DNA of 64,000 bases from Nocardioides coralli (GTDB taxonomy: Bacteria > Actinomycetota > Actinomycetes > Propionibacteriales > Nocardioidaceae): assembly GCF_019880385.1 (NCBI RefSeq), contig NZ_CP082273.1, positions 558,001 to 622,000 of the forward strand. The letters are read 5' to 3'. Made by a program: the position numbers and the translations under genes. Shown here one piece after another: positions 7,244 to 16,632 of the stretch. The notes below the pieces were generated by a model that saw only the letters and a list, made by a program, of their open reading frames with translations, had not been told where the DNA came from and made no database searches. The number at the start of each line of letters is the position of its first letter. Position 1 is the first letter of the stretch.

Positions 7244-8419
7244 ATGGACGTCCAGGCACTGCAGCGCAGCTGGGACCGGGTGACCCGTCACGGGGACCAC
7301 GTCGCGCTCTACTTCTACTCGCACCTCTTCGTCACCCACCCCGAGGTGCGCCCCATGTTCCCGCTCTCCATGGCGGGCCAGCGCGACAAGCTGGTCAGCG
7401 CCCTGGGCAGGATCGTCAGCAACGCCCACCAGATCGAGCACGACACGGCGTTCCTGCAGCACCTCGGCCGTGACCACCGCAAGTACGAGGTCGTCGCCGA
7501 CCACTACGACGCGGTCGGTGCCTCGCTCTGCGCGACCCTCAAGCACTTCCTGGGGTCGGAGTGGGACGAGGAGCTCGCCGCCCACTGGACCGCCGCCTAC
7601 CAGGTGATCGCCCGGGTGATGGTCGAGGCGGCGGAGAACTCCTCGGAGTCGACCCCCGACTGGTGGGACGCCGACGTCGTCGGCGTCGAGCGCCGGACCA
7701 TGGACCTCGCGCTGCTGCAGGTCCGGCCACGTCAGCCCTTCAGCTACCGCCCGGGCCAGTCGGTGTCGGTGGAGATCCCGCAGCGACCCCGGTTGTGGCG
7801 CTACTTCAGCCCCGCCAACGCACCGCGCGAGGACGGGACCATCGACCTCCACGTGCAGCAGATCGACGGCGGGCAGGTGAGCCCGACGGTCGTCCGCTCT
7901 CTCGCGGTGGGTGACACGGTGCGGCTCGGGGCGCCCGTCGGCGAGCGGCTGACCCGCCGCTCCTACGACCCCACCGACCTGCTGATGGTCGCCGGCGGGA
8001 CGGGCCTGGCCCCGCTGCTGGCGGTGCTCGAGCAGGTCGACCTGGAGTGGCAGCGGTCCGGCACCGCGCCGCACGTCCACCTGTTCCACGGGGTGCGGAT
8101 GCCCTGGCACCTCTACGACCGTCCCCGGTTGCGTGAGCTGGCGCGGGAGCGGCCCTGGTTCGAGTACACCGAGGTCGTCTCGGACGACGCGTCCTACCCC
8201 GGCGTGCGCGGCAAGGTCGGCGCGATCGCCTCCCGGCACGCGGTGCCGGGCTCGACCGCGATGGTGTGCGGCGGCCCGCAGATGGTCGCCCACACCCTGC
8301 AGCGGCTCTCGGACGCCGGCATGCAGCCCTCGGACATCACCTACGAGCACTTCTACTACCCCGCCGCCGACGAGCACACCGTCCGGCCGGCGCTGATCCC
8401 CTCAGGAGAACACCGGTGA
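7244..8419 (+). CDS. Flavohaemoprotein (globin fused to FAD/NAD(P)H reductase)
   Basis: A 391-residue protein with a globin domain at residues 1-135 and a ferredoxin-reductase-like domain at 150-380. In the globin, Tyr at B10 (YFYSHLF, Y25) and the likely proximal His78 (LGRDHRKYE) match NO-dioxygenase flavohaemoglobins. The reductase has the FAD motif WRYFSPAN and the NAD ribose/pyrophosphate motif VAGGTGLAPLLAVLE. Typical members convert NO to nitrate, or reduce partner haems. The stop overlaps the next start (GTGA), and two genes later is a NO synthase, so it may either detoxify the NO or pass electrons to the synthase. Confidence 0.9.
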   Translation: MDVQALQRSWDRVTRHGDHVALYFYSHLFVTHPEVRPMFPLSMAGQRDKLVSALGRIVSNAHQIEHDTAFLQHLGRDHRKYEVVADHYDAVGASLCATLKHFLGSEWDEELAAHWTAAYQVIARVMVEAAENSSESTPDWWDADVVGVERRTMDLALLQVRPRQPFSYRPGQSVSVEIPQRPRLWRYFSPANAPREDGTIDLHVQQIDGGQVSPTVVRSLAVGDTVRLGAPVGERLTRRSYDPTDLLMVAGGTGLAPLLAVLEQVDLEWQRSGTAPHVHLFHGVRMPWHLYDRPRLRELARERPWFEYTEVVSDDASYPGVRGKVGAIASRHAVPGSTAMVCGGPQMVAHTLQRLSDAGMQPSDITYEHFYYPAADEHTVRPALIPSGEHR

Positions 8420-8967
8420 CCACCCCCCAGACCCCCGCGGACATCCGCGACCAGTCCTTCCCCCGCAAGCTGCTCGGCCTCGACGCCGACGGGGTCCACG
8501 CCTACCTCGACCGGCTGGCCGACGAGGCCGAGGCGGCCGAGCGCGAGCTGGCCGAGAGCCGTGCGGAGAACCAGCGGCTCGCAGCCCGGCTCGAGCGCGT
8601 GCAGGCCGAGCTCGAGGAGTACGAGCAGGTCGGCGAGCGGACCAACGAGCAGATGGTCCAGCTGCTCAGCCAGGCCCAGCTCGTGGCCGAGGAGATGGTC
8701 CAGGACGTCACGCGTGACGCCCGCGAACGCATCAGCCACGCCCGCGCCCACGAGCGGAAGATCGTGGAGGAGGCCCTCGACACCGCCGGTCGTGAGGTCA
8801 GCACCTACGCCCGCTCGGCCCAGGCCCGCATGCAGTCGATTGTCGACTCCTTCGCCACCGAGGTGGACCGGATGGGCGGCACGCCGCCCGCGGACGGCCC
8901 GGGTGAGGGCGTCGACGACCCGCTCTTCGCCGAGTGGCCGGCGCCTGCCACGGGGCGGGAGGCGTGA
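8416..8967 (+). CDS. DivIVA-domain coiled-coil protein
   Basis: A 183-residue protein starting at GTG 8416. Residues 8-35 (DIRDQSFPRKLLGLDADGVHAYLDRLADE) match the membrane-binding N-terminal DivIVA motif, where the F/G/Y pattern recognises curved membrane. A long Glu/Arg/Ala coiled coil follows to about residue 150, then an acidic Pro-rich tail. Such proteins act as polar or septal scaffolds. It overlaps the genes on both sides (GTGA each time), so it is cotranslated with the flavohaemoprotein and the NO synthase. A scaffold that localises these enzymes is an inference from that arrangement. Confidence 0.85.
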   Translation: MTTPQTPADIRDQSFPRKLLGLDADGVHAYLDRLADEAEAAERELAESRAENQRLAARLERVQAELEEYEQVGERTNEQMVQLLSQAQLVAEEMVQDVTRDARERISHARAHERKIVEEALDTAGREVSTYARSAQARMQSIVDSFATEVDRMGGTPPADGPGEGVDDPLFAEWPAPATGREA

Positions 8968-10430
8968 CCGCGGGCTGTCCGGTCCACGTCGAGCCGACCC
9001 GGGTCGAGACAGCGCGGCCCGGCACCGCGACCGCGGTCCGGCCCCGCGAAGCCGCCCCGCTCGTGGTGGTCGCGCTGGCTCTGGCCGGCGCCACGGTCGG
9101 TGCGCTCGGTCTCGGCGGCCGTGTCCCGGTCGACCCCTGGGGACTGCTCGCGGTCGCGCTCGGCGGGGTCGTCCTTGCGGACGAGGTGCGGGTCCGCGTA
9201 CGCCGACCGGCTCGGTCGGTGGGCTCGCGCGCCCGGCGGCGCACGGCGAGGACCCGCCCGGACCCGGCGCCGGCGCCCCCCGCGCCGACGCACGGGCCGG
9301 GCGGGGCCGCCGCCGTCGACGTGCAGGAGGCGGTCGAGTTCATCGAGCTCTTCCACGCCGAGAACCCCGAGGCGGGGCCCGCCGGCGCGCGCATCGCCGA
9401 GGTGACCCGCGAGATCGACCGCACGGGCACCTACCGCCACACCCCCGAGGAGCTGGTGTTCGGCGCCCGCGTCGCCTGGCGCAACAACGCGCGCTGCATC
9501 GGGCGGCTCTACTGGCGCAGCCTGCAGGTCCGCGACCTGCGCTCGGTCTCCGACGCGGCGGGCGTGGCCCGGGCCTGCTTCGACCACCTGCGGGCGGCCG
9601 ACAACGGCGGCAAGATCCGGCCGATGATCACCGTGTTCGCCCCGGAGACCCCGCAGCGGCCCGCCCCGCGGATCTGGAACGAGCAGCTGATCCGGTACGC
9701 CGGCTACGAGCGGGCCGACGGCCACGTGCTCGGTGACCCGCGCTACCGCACCTTCACCGAGAACCTGGTCCGGCGCGGGTGGCGGCCGCCGGCCACGCCG
9801 GGTCAGTTCGACGTGCTCCCCCTGGTCGTGGAGACCGCGGAGGAGGGTCCCCGGCTGTTCCCGGTCCCGCCCGACGCGGTGCGCGAGGTCGAGCTCGAGC
9901 ACCCCGACCTGCCGTGGTTCGCCGAGCTCGGCATGCGGTGGCACGCCGTGCCGGTGATCAGCAACAACCGGCTCAGCATCGGCGGGGTCTCCTACCCGGC
10001 CGCGCCCTTCAACGGGTGGTACATGGGCACGGAGATCGGTGCCCGCAACCTCGGTGACAGCGACCGCTACGACCTCATCCCCGAGGTCGCGAAGCGGATG
10101 GGGCTCGACACCTCCGACGAGGCGACGCTGTGGCGGGACCAGGCGCTGGTCGAGATCAACCGCGCGGTGCTGCACTCCTTCGAGACCCAGGGCGTGAGCA
10201 TCACCGACCACCACACCGAGTCGCGCCGCTTCCTCACCCACCTCGAGAAGGAGGAGCGCAACGGACGCAGCTGCCCGGCCGACTGGAGCTGGATCGTGCC
10301 GCCGATGTCGGGGTCGCTGACGCCCGTGTTCCACCGGTACTACGACACCGAGGACCAGGTGCCCAACTTCTTCACCGACGCCGGCGCCACCACCCGGGCG
10401 CTCCGGGGTGGCCCGCCCGCCTTCCGCTGA
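8964..10430 (+). CDS. nos: Nitric oxide synthase oxygenase with N-terminal membrane anchor
   Basis: Bacterial NOS oxidises L-arginine to citrulline and NO using a cysteine-ligated haem and tetrahydrobiopterin or tetrahydrofolate. The oxygenase domain spans about residues 115-488. The haem ligand is C178 in the invariant RNNARCIGR motif, and the PFNGWYMGTEIGARN and NRAVLHSFE blocks line the substrate and pterin sites. Bacterial NOS proteins are usually about 360-380 residues and soluble. Here an extra 110 residues precede the domain, with two hydrophobic segments (31-51 and 57-74) and an Arg/Pro-rich linker. No reductase domain is fused. The GTG at 8964 overlaps the DivIVA stop and has GGGAGG upstream; an earlier GTG at 8934 is less likely. 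Confidence 0.92.
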   Translation: MTAGCPVHVEPTRVETARPGTATAVRPREAAPLVVVALALAGATVGALGLGGRVPVDPWGLLAVALGGVVLADEVRVRVRRPARSVGSRARRRTARTRPDPAPAPPAPTHGPGGAAAVDVQEAVEFIELFHAENPEAGPAGARIAEVTREIDRTGTYRHTPEELVFGARVAWRNNARCIGRLYWRSLQVRDLRSVSDAAGVARACFDHLRAADNGGKIRPMITVFAPETPQRPAPRIWNEQLIRYAGYERADGHVLGDPRYRTFTENLVRRGWRPPATPGQFDVLPLVVETAEEGPRLFPVPPDAVREVELEHPDLPWFAELGMRWHAVPVISNNRLSIGGVSYPAAPFNGWYMGTEIGARNLGDSDRYDLIPEVAKRMGLDTSDEATLWRDQALVEINRAVLHSFETQGVSITDHHTESRRFLTHLEKEERNGRSCPADWSWIVPPMSGSLTPVFHRYYDTEDQVPNFFTDAGATTRALRGGPPAFR

Positions 10431-10433
10431 GGG

Positions 10434-10829
10434 TCAGGTGAACTCGCCGAGCAGCGCCTCGGCGTAGGCCTCCTCGACGTCGTCGTGGACGACGCGCGTG
10501 CCGTCGGTGAGCGTGACCACGAAGGCGTCGCCGTGGGCGGCGAGGGAGAGGAAGCGGTCGCCCAGCAGCTCCCGCAGCTGGTGCTCCCACGGCAGCCACA
10601 GCACCTCCTCGACCAGGATGCTGTCGAGCGCCCACTCGGTGGTGCCGTTGAAGCAGACCAACCGGTGGGTCCCCATCTCCTGCACCTCGATGGTCATCTC
10701 GGCCACCACGAAGACCTGGTCGAGGTCGCGCCCGGGGATCACGAACCGGTCGCCGTCGGCGGGCTCCCACTCGCGGCCCTGCGACCGCAGCAGGTAGTCC
10801 AGCTGCTCCGCGTGGTGGAGGCTGATCAC
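10434..10829 (-). CDS. Conserved hypothetical protein
   Basis: A 131-residue protein from GTG 10829 (VISLHHAEQLDYLLRSQGREW). It is a single alpha/beta domain with the pattern GDRFVIPGRDLDQVFVVAEMTIEV, then GFNGTTEWALDS-like FNGTTEWALDS and LLGDRFLSL. Similar proteins are widespread in Nocardioides-type genomes and are sometimes loosely labelled pilus assembly proteins, but nothing here shows that role. It is convergent with nos, with 3 bp between stops. The start is uncertain because the GGAGGG upstream is very close; an upstream extension to 10934 looks like filler. Confidence 0.65.
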   Translation of the reverse strand: MISLHHAEQLDYLLRSQGREWEPADGDRFVIPGRDLDQVFVVAEMTIEVQEMGTHRLVCFNGTTEWALDSILVEEVLWLPWEHQLRELLGDRFLSLAAHGDAFVVTLTDGTRVVHDDVEEAYAEALLGEFT

Positions 10830-10921
10830 CCCTCCATCATCCGGAATCCCGCGCCCGAGCCAAGCGTTGGAACCGATAACGAGTCGCGCACCATGCGCGG
10901 CCTCCTTACCCTGTGAGGCAC

Positions 10922-12388
10922 ATGACGAACGCACCTGACTTCAACCTCGACGCCGAGCTCGAGCAGACCACCGCCTGGGACGACGACCAGTTCGAGAGCG
11001 GGTACGCCGACGAGCCCGAGCTCACCACCGGCGAGCAGGACCTGGCCGACCGCCACCAGCTCCGCCGGGTCGCGGGCCTGTCGACCGAGCTCGAGGACAT
11101 CACCGAGGTCGAGTACCGCCAGCTCCGCCTGGAACGCGTCGTGCTGGTCGGGGTCTGGACCGACGGCACGGTCGAGGACGCCGAGAACTCCATGGCGGAG
11201 CTGGCCCTCCTGGCGGAGACCGCCGGCTCGCAGGTGCTCGAGGCCGTCTTCCAGCGCCGCACCCGTCCCGACCCCGCGACGTTCGTCGGGCGCGGCAAGG
11301 TCGACGCGATCAAGGAGGTCGTGGACGCCAGCGGCGCCGACACCGTGATCTGCGACGGCGAGCTCGCGCCGAGCCAGCTGCGCAACCTGGAGGACCGGCT
11401 CAAGGTCAAGGTCGTCGACCGGACCGCGCTGATCCTCGACATCTTCGCCCAGCACGCGAAGTCCAAGGAGGGCCAGGCACAGGTCGAGCTGGCCCAGCTC
11501 ACCTACCTCAAGCAGCGGCTGCGCGGCTGGGGCGGCAACCTGTCGCGCCAGGTCGGCGGTCGCGCCGCCGGCGGTGTCGGCATCGGTGGCCGCGGTCCCG
11601 GTGAGACGAAGATCGAGACCGACCGGCGCCGGATCAACACCAAGATCGCCAAGCTCCGGCGCGAGCTCAAGGAGATGTCCGGCACTCGCGAGGTCAAGCG
11701 GCAGGAGCGCCGCCGCCACCACGTGCCGAGCGTGTCGATCGCGGGCTACACCAACGCCGGCAAGTCGAGCCTCCTCAACCGGCTCACCGACGCGGGCGTG
11801 CTGGTCGAGGACTCCCTGTTCGCGACCCTCGACCCCACCACCCGTCGCACCCAGACCAGCGACGGCCGCGTCTACACGATGAGCGACACCGTCGGCTTCG
11901 TCCGCCACCTGCCCCACCAGCTGGTCGAGGCCTTCCGCTCCACGCTGGAGGAGGTCGCCGACTCCGACCTCGTGCTCCACGTCGTCGACGGCTCGCACCC
12001 CGACCCGGAGGGTCAGCTCGCCGCGGTCCGCGAGGTCTTCGCGGAGATCCACGCCGACAAGGTCCCCGAGCTGGTCGTCATCAACAAGGCCGACGCCGCC
12101 GACCCGATGGTGGTGGCGCGGCTGCAGGCCCGCGAGCCCCACAGCGTGGTGGTCAGCGCCAAGACCGGCGAGGGGGTCGACGCGGTCCTCGAGGCCGTCG
12201 AGCGGGAGCTGCCGCGGCCCGGCGTCGAGTTCGCGGCGCTGCTGCCCTACGACCGGGGTGACCTCGTCGACCGGTTGCACCGCCACGGCGAGATCGACGA
12301 GCTCGAGCACACCGCCGACGGCACCCGCGTCACCGGCCGGGCCAACGCCGACCTGGCCGGCGAGCTGGCGGCGTACACCCTCTCCTGA
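10922..12388 (+). CDS. hflX: GTPase HflX
   Basis: A 488-residue ribosome-associated GTPase that splits or rescues stalled 70S ribosomes under stress. The N-terminal HflX domain runs to about residue 180 and includes the conserved FVGRGKVDAIKE and RGPGETKIETDRRRI blocks. The G domain follows: G1 GYTNAGKSS near residue 276, G3 DTVGFVRHLP and G4 NKAD. The first 60 residues are an acidic extension common in actinobacterial HflX. The ATG at 10922 is preferred over the GTG at 10913, because GTGAGG then serves as its ribosome binding site. Confidence 0.95.
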   Translation: MTNAPDFNLDAELEQTTAWDDDQFESGYADEPELTTGEQDLADRHQLRRVAGLSTELEDITEVEYRQLRLERVVLVGVWTDGTVEDAENSMAELALLAETAGSQVLEAVFQRRTRPDPATFVGRGKVDAIKEVVDASGADTVICDGELAPSQLRNLEDRLKVKVVDRTALILDIFAQHAKSKEGQAQVELAQLTYLKQRLRGWGGNLSRQVGGRAAGGVGIGGRGPGETKIETDRRRINTKIAKLRRELKEMSGTREVKRQERRRHHVPSVSIAGYTNAGKSSLLNRLTDAGVLVEDSLFATLDPTTRRTQTSDGRVYTMSDTVGFVRHLPHQLVEAFRSTLEEVADSDLVLHVVDGSHPDPEGQLAAVREVFAEIHADKVPELVVINKADAADPMVVARLQAREPHSVVVSAKTGEGVDAVLEAVERELPRPGVEFAALLPYDRGDLVDRLHRHGEIDELEHTADGTRVTGRANADLAGELAAYTLS

Positions 12389-12409
12389 GCGAGTACGCCG
12401 CCCGCCGGC

Positions 12410-13915
12410 TCAGTCGTCGTCGCGGTCGTCGTCCTCGTCGTCGTCCCCGTCGTCGTCGAAGCCCTCGAGCTCGTCCCACGGGCCCCAGATCGCGAAGGTC
12501 ATCCCGTTCGTCGACTGGATGTTGACGAAGAGGGTGTGGCCGTCGGGGCTGAAGGTGGACCCTGCGAACTCGTCGCCGAAGCGCTCCGTTCCTCCGCTGG
12601 AGCGCAGCCGGTTGAGGCCGATGTCGAAGATCCGGCCGTCGGGGGTGAGCCCGCGCAGGTAGTTGTCGGCCGGTCCGTCCTCGCACACCACCAGCGTGCC
12701 GCCGGAGGAGGTGGTGATGTTGTCGGGCAGCTCCAGCTTCATGTCGTCGGTGGACTGGAAGACGACGCGCAGCGTCTCCTCCTCGGGGTCGTAGGCCCAG
12801 ACCTGGCCGATGCCGTTGCCGTAGGGGCCGGCCTTGGTGCCGACCTCGGGCTCGCCGCCGCCGTTGGTGGAGGTGAAGTAGATCGTCTCGTCCTCGGGGG
12901 AGTAGATCTGGCCCTCGAGGCGGGAGAAGTAGGCAGCGCCCTTGCCCCAGCCCTGGCTGCTGACGTGGGTCAGGGCGGTGTTGTTGGGCGTGCTGGCCGG
13001 GCTGCCGGGGGTGTAGGGGTACTCCACGTCCGGCTCGTCGATCTCGACCCACTCGACGTCGTAGACCGTGCCCTGCACCTGGTGGCCCTCGAGGTGGGCG
13101 TTGTCGACCCCGCGGACCTTGAGCATGTGGAGCTTGCCCCGGTCGGCGATGTAGCCGTCCTCCATCGGGTCGTTGGGCGGGGTGTAGCGGTAGAAGCCGG
13201 AGGCGAACCCGAAGTTGTCCTCGGTGAGGTAGAGGCAGCCGCCCTCGGGGTCGAACGCGACCGCCTCGTGGGCGAATCGCCCGGCGCTCCGGATCGGCCG
13301 ACGGTTGGACTGGCCGCGTCCGGGGAACCGGCTCGCCGGCACCTCGTAGACGTAGCCGTGACGCTGCTCCAGAGGCACGTTGGAGGTGCCGGTGAAGTCG
13401 GGACCGACGTCGGGACCGTTGACCGTCTCCTCGCAGGTGATCCAGGAGCCCCACGGCATGGGCCCTCCGGAGCAGTTCATCATCGTGCCGTTGAGGCTGG
13501 TGAAGGAGCGGATCACCTTGCCCTTCTTGGTGACCTGCACGGTCGTCGTGCCGCCACCGGCCATGGCGTCGTAGGGACGCCCGGGGCCGAAGTGATCCTG
13601 AGGCTTGTTGACCTCGTGGTTGCGGACCAGCAGCACCGTCTTGCCGGGGCCGTCGAAGGCGGCCATCCCGTCGTGGAAGCCCGGGAGGCTCGTGCCGTCG
13701 GTCAGCGTCACCGGCTGCTCGGTGTCGTGGAAGGAGCGGTAGCGGAAGCCCCGCGGCAGGTGCAGCCGCACCACGCCGTCGCGCTTGTCCTTGACCGGCA
13801 CGAGCCGGGTGGGGTCGGGGTCGGCGTGCGCGGGCGCGGCGACGAGGCCGGCGAACGGCCCGGCGGCGGCGCCGGCGGCAGTGGTCTTCAGCAGGGTGCG
13901 ACGGTCGAGGGTCAT
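12410..13915 (-). CDS. phoX: PhoX-type (DUF839) secreted alkaline phosphatase
   Basis: A 501-residue protein with a Tat signal peptide (TLDRRTLLKTTAAGAAAG, with an A-H-A cleavage region near residue 30). The body is the DUF839/PhoX beta-propeller: NGTMMNCSGGPMPWGSWITCEETV, RFAHEAVAFDPEGGCLYLTEDN and the C-terminal FSPDGHTLFVNIQSTNGMTFAIWGPW. These enzymes are calcium/iron phosphomonoesterases folded in the cytoplasm and exported by Tat. The C-terminus is an extreme run of aspartates (DDDGDDDEDDDRDDD), which might bind calcium or keep the protein soluble. The start codon has GGAGG 9 bases upstream, but that site lies within a perfect 11-bp hairpin. Confidence 0.85.
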   Translation of the reverse strand: MTLDRRTLLKTTAAGAAAGPFAGLVAAPAHADPDPTRLVPVKDKRDGVVRLHLPRGFRYRSFHDTEQPVTLTDGTSLPGFHDGMAAFDGPGKTVLLVRNHEVNKPQDHFGPGRPYDAMAGGGTTTVQVTKKGKVIRSFTSLNGTMMNCSGGPMPWGSWITCEETVNGPDVGPDFTGTSNVPLEQRHGYVYEVPASRFPGRGQSNRRPIRSAGRFAHEAVAFDPEGGCLYLTEDNFGFASGFYRYTPPNDPMEDGYIADRGKLHMLKVRGVDNAHLEGHQVQGTVYDVEWVEIDEPDVEYPYTPGSPASTPNNTALTHVSSQGWGKGAAYFSRLEGQIYSPEDETIYFTSTNGGGEPEVGTKAGPYGNGIGQVWAYDPEEETLRVVFQSTDDMKLELPDNITTSSGGTLVVCEDGPADNYLRGLTPDGRIFDIGLNRLRSSGGTERFGDEFAGSTFSPDGHTLFVNIQSTNGMTFAIWGPWDELEGFDDDGDDDEDDDRDDD

Positions 13916-13924
13916 GCTCGGGAT

Positions 13925-13986
13925 CCTCCGGTGTGGGCGGTCACGGTCAGGGGGATCGGGCCAACCTAGCCGCGTCACACCGGAGG
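13925..13986 (-). promoter_or_regulatory. Hairpin covering the phoX ribosome binding site
   Basis: CCTCCGGTGTG (13925-13935) and CACACCGGAGG (13976-13986) are perfectly complementary. Read on the minus strand, the distal arm contains the GGAGG that serves the phoX start at 13915. The structure lies 9 bp beyond the stop of the upstream membrane protein, so it may be that gene's terminator, a translational mask for phoX, or both. There is no T-run. Confidence 0.5.
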
Positions 13987-13994
13987 GGGAAGGG

Positions 13995-14696
13995 TCAGGC
14001 GCTGACCGGCGTCCGGTCCGGGACCGGCCCGTCGGCCCGGGCGATGCGGCGACCGAGGACCCCGAAGGCGAAGGCCGCGGTCAGGAACACGCTGCCGAGC
14101 GAGGTGACCTGCATGACCACGAGGAACGCGAACGGGATGGTCGACACCATCAGGATCGCCGGCAGCGCCGGCCGGAACCGCCTGATCAGCAGCGTCACGC
14201 CGAGCACCGTGGTGGTGAGCATCATGAGGAAGAGCGCCGGGAAGCTGATCCACGCGCCGATGGTGAAAAGCGTCGCCTCGATCCCGTTGCCCTCGTAGTC
14301 GCCGGACCACTGCGTCCAGTAGTCGAGGAACACCCCGAGCGAGCCGGCGGCGTACGTCGCGATCGCTGCCCACCACGCGCCGCGCTCGAAGCCGCGGGGC
14401 TGGCGCCGCCGGTAGACGACCAGCGCGCACAGCGTGACCGCCGCCAGCACCGGGAACCAGACCTTCCCGTAGTGCACGTACACCTGCTCGGGGCTCGCCC
14501 AGTCGAGCAGGGGTGACAGCAGGTCGTCGGCGGGCACGGCCCACGCAGCCGTCCACGGGTACTCGTCGGGGTCCACGTCCTTCAGCCCCTCCGGGGTGCG
14601 GAAGCGGGCGAGCGCGTGCAGCTGGCCCACGACCAGCCCTACCCACGCCATCACCCACGCGAACGTGCCGACCTGGCGGTCTCGTCCCTGCAACAT
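13995..14696 (-). CDS. Multi-pass membrane protein of unknown function
   Basis: A 233-residue protein with about six hydrophobic segments: 12-30 (VMAWVGLVVGQLHALA), 81-98, 108-126, 144-168, 180-198 and 200-214. A soluble loop of about 50 residues follows the first segment. No family or catalytic motif is recognised. It diverges from the histidine kinase at 14831, with about 134 bp between starts, and is upstream of phoX on the same strand. It may be regulated by the neighbouring two-component system, which is inference from position only. Confidence 0.7.
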   Translation of the reverse strand: MLQGRDRQVGTFAWVMAWVGLVVGQLHALARFRTPEGLKDVDPDEYPWTAAWAVPADDLLSPLLDWASPEQVYVHYGKVWFPVLAAVTLCALVVYRRRQPRGFERGAWWAAIATYAAGSLGVFLDYWTQWSGDYEGNGIEATLFTIGAWISFPALFLMMLTTTVLGVTLLIRRFRPALPAILMVSTIPFAFLVVMQVTSLGSVFLTAAFAFGVLGRRIARADGPVPDRTPVSA

Positions 14697-14830
14697 GTCT
14701 CCTCCTCGGTGTCGGGAACCTGGGTCGAGCGTGGCGGCACCCGGGGGTCCGGGTCGTCAGCCCGGGAGTCGGTCCTGCTCTCCACCCTGAGGTGGACGCG
14801 GGTGGAAGGGGTTCGCCGTACGCTCCCCTC

Positions 14831-15943
14831 GTGGAGGAGGGCGCGCGCCCGGGTCGGCGGGACATGTTGGTCCCGGCGGGTCTCGTGGTGCTCGGCACCA
14901 CGGAGCTGGCCTGGCTCGGGTCGGACGGCTGGGTCCTCGCGGCGGCGCTGGAGGCGCTGGCCGGGGTCGCGCTGGTCTTCCGGCGCACCCACACCTGGCT
15001 GGCCGCGCCGGCCGCGGCGCTGCTGCTGATGCTGATGCCGTGGACCGGCACCGCCATGGACGCGGCCGCGACCCCGATCTTCTTCTACGTGCTGGGCATG
15101 TACAGCCTGGGTCGCTACCTGCCGTGGCTCGGGGCCGTGCTGGTCGCGCTCGCGACCCTCGGGGTGGTGGCCGTCGACTTCGCCACCAGCCCGGGGAGCC
15201 CCGACCCGACCGACGCCGTCTTCGTGCTGGCGCTCGCGGTGCCGCCCTTCGCCTTCGGAAGGATCGGCCAGCGGCTCGCGGACCAGACCCGGCTCCTCGC
15301 CGAGCAGGGCGAACAGCTGCGGGACGCCGCGGTGCGGGAGGAGCGCGACCGGATCGCCCGCGAGATGCACGACGTGATCGCTCACTCGATCAGCGCGATG
15401 GTGGTGCAGACGGCGGCGGCCCAGGACCTCCTCCGGACCCAGCCCGACCGGGCGGCGCTGCTCCTGGAGCGGGTCGCCGACGCCGGGCGGCAGGCGCTCG
15501 CCGAGACCGGCCGGCTGCTCCACCTGGTCCGCGACGACGCCGACGAGCTCGGGCTGCGCCCCGCCCCGGGCCTCGGTGACCTGCCGGAGCTGGTGGCGTC
15601 GAGCCGACGGGGCGGGCTCACGCTCGACGCCGAGCTCCGGCTGCCGGACCGCCCGCTGCCGGGTGTCGTCGACGTGACGGCCTACCGCGTGGTGCAGGAG
15701 GCGCTGACCAACGCGCAGCGGCACGGCAAGGGCCCGGTGCGGCTGGAGGTCACGGCCGAGGGCGACCGGGTGGTGATCCGCTGCAGCAACGCCGTCAACG
15801 GCACGCGGCGGCCGGGCTCCGGCCTGGGTCTCCAGGGCATGGCGGAGCGGGTCGCGCTGGTCGGCGGGACGCTGCGCCGCGAGGCGGGCGAGGACCGCTT
15901 CGAGGTCGAGGTCGAGCTGCCGGTGCTGGAGACGGCGCCGTGA
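14831..15943 (+). CDS. NarL-family sensor histidine kinase (HisKA_3)
   Basis: A 370-residue kinase with about four N-terminal membrane segments (residues 14-140) and no large extracytoplasmic domain, so it probably senses the membrane or an intracellular cue. A short coiled coil leads to the HisKA_3 box ([22 protein letters not shown]), whose His in MHDV is the phosphorylation site. The ATPase domain has the N-box [12 protein letters not shown] and G-box [13 protein letters not shown]. The GTG start at 14831 is chosen because upstream sequence is intergenic. It overlaps its response regulator (GTGA). Confidence 0.88.
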   Translation: MEEGARPGRRDMLVPAGLVVLGTTELAWLGSDGWVLAAALEALAGVALVFRRTHTWLAAPAAALLLMLMPWTGTAMDAAATPIFFYVLGMYSLGRYLPWLGAVLVALATLGVVAVDFATSPGSPDPTDAVFVLALAVPPFAFGRIGQRLADQTRLLAEQGEQLRDAAVREERDRIAREMHDVIAHSISAMVVQTAAAQDLLRTQPDRAALLLERVADAGRQALAETGRLLHLVRDDADELGLRPAPGLGDLPELVASSRRGGLTLDAELRLPDRPLPGVVDVTAYRVVQEALTNAQRHGKGPVRLEVTAEGDRVVIRCSNAVNGTRRPGSGLGLQGMAERVALVGGTLRREAGEDRFEVEVELPVLETAP

Positions 15944-16593
15944 CGAGCGTGGTGATCGCCGACGACCAGGAGCTGGTGCGGTCGGGCCTCGAGCTGGTGC
16001 TGCAGGCCCGCGGCTGCGAGGTGGTCGGTCAGGCCGGTGACGGCCGGGAGGCTGTCGACGTCGTACGCCGCACCGACCCCGACGTGGTCCTCATGGACAT
16101 CCGGATGCCGGTGATGGACGGGATCGCCGCGACCCGCGAGCTCACGGGGAGCGGGTGCCGCACCCGGGTGCTGGTGCTCACGACGTACGACCTCGACCGC
16201 TACGTCTACGACGCGCTCGCCGCCGGGGCCGCCGGGTTCCTGCTGAAGGCGACCCCGCCGGACCGGCTGGTCGAGGGGATCCTCACCGTCTGTGCGGGCG
16301 AGGCGCTGCTGGCGCCGAGCCTGACCACCCGGCTGATCGAGTCCTACCTGCAACACCCGCCGGCGCAGGACCGGGCCAGCGGCCCCTTGGCGACCCTGAC
16401 CGGCCGGGAGCGCCAGGTGCTGGAGCTGATGGCACGGGGGCGGTCCAACGACGAGATCGCCGCTGATCTCGTGGTGGCCGTGGCCACGGTCAAGACCCAC
16501 GTCAACCGGGTGCTGGCCAAGCTCGGGGTCGCCAGCCGGGTGCAGGCCGTCGTGCTCGCCTACGAGGCCGGTCTGGTCGCGCCTCGCACCTGA
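15940..16593 (+). CDS. LuxR/NarL-type response regulator
   Basis: A 217-residue regulator with an N-terminal receiver domain ([12 protein letters not shown]; phospho-acceptor Asp in [13 protein letters not shown]; conserved Lys in [10 protein letters not shown]) and a C-terminal LuxR-type helix-turn-helix ([22 protein letters not shown] pattern, then [14 protein letters not shown]). It is translationally coupled to the kinase just upstream and should be its partner. Targets are unknown; the divergent membrane protein and phoX are nearby candidates. Confidence 0.93.
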   Translation: MTSVVIADDQELVRSGLELVLQARGCEVVGQAGDGREAVDVVRRTDPDVVLMDIRMPVMDGIAATRELTGSGCRTRVLVLTTYDLDRYVYDALAAGAAGFLLKATPPDRLVEGILTVCAGEALLAPSLTTRLIESYLQHPPAQDRASGPLATLTGRERQVLELMARGRSNDEIAADLVVAVATVKTHVNRVLAKLGVASRVQAVVLAYEAGLVAPRT

Positions 16594-16632
16594 CCGGGCC
16601 CGGGTTTGGGCCCCCGCCGGGCGTGGGGGAAG

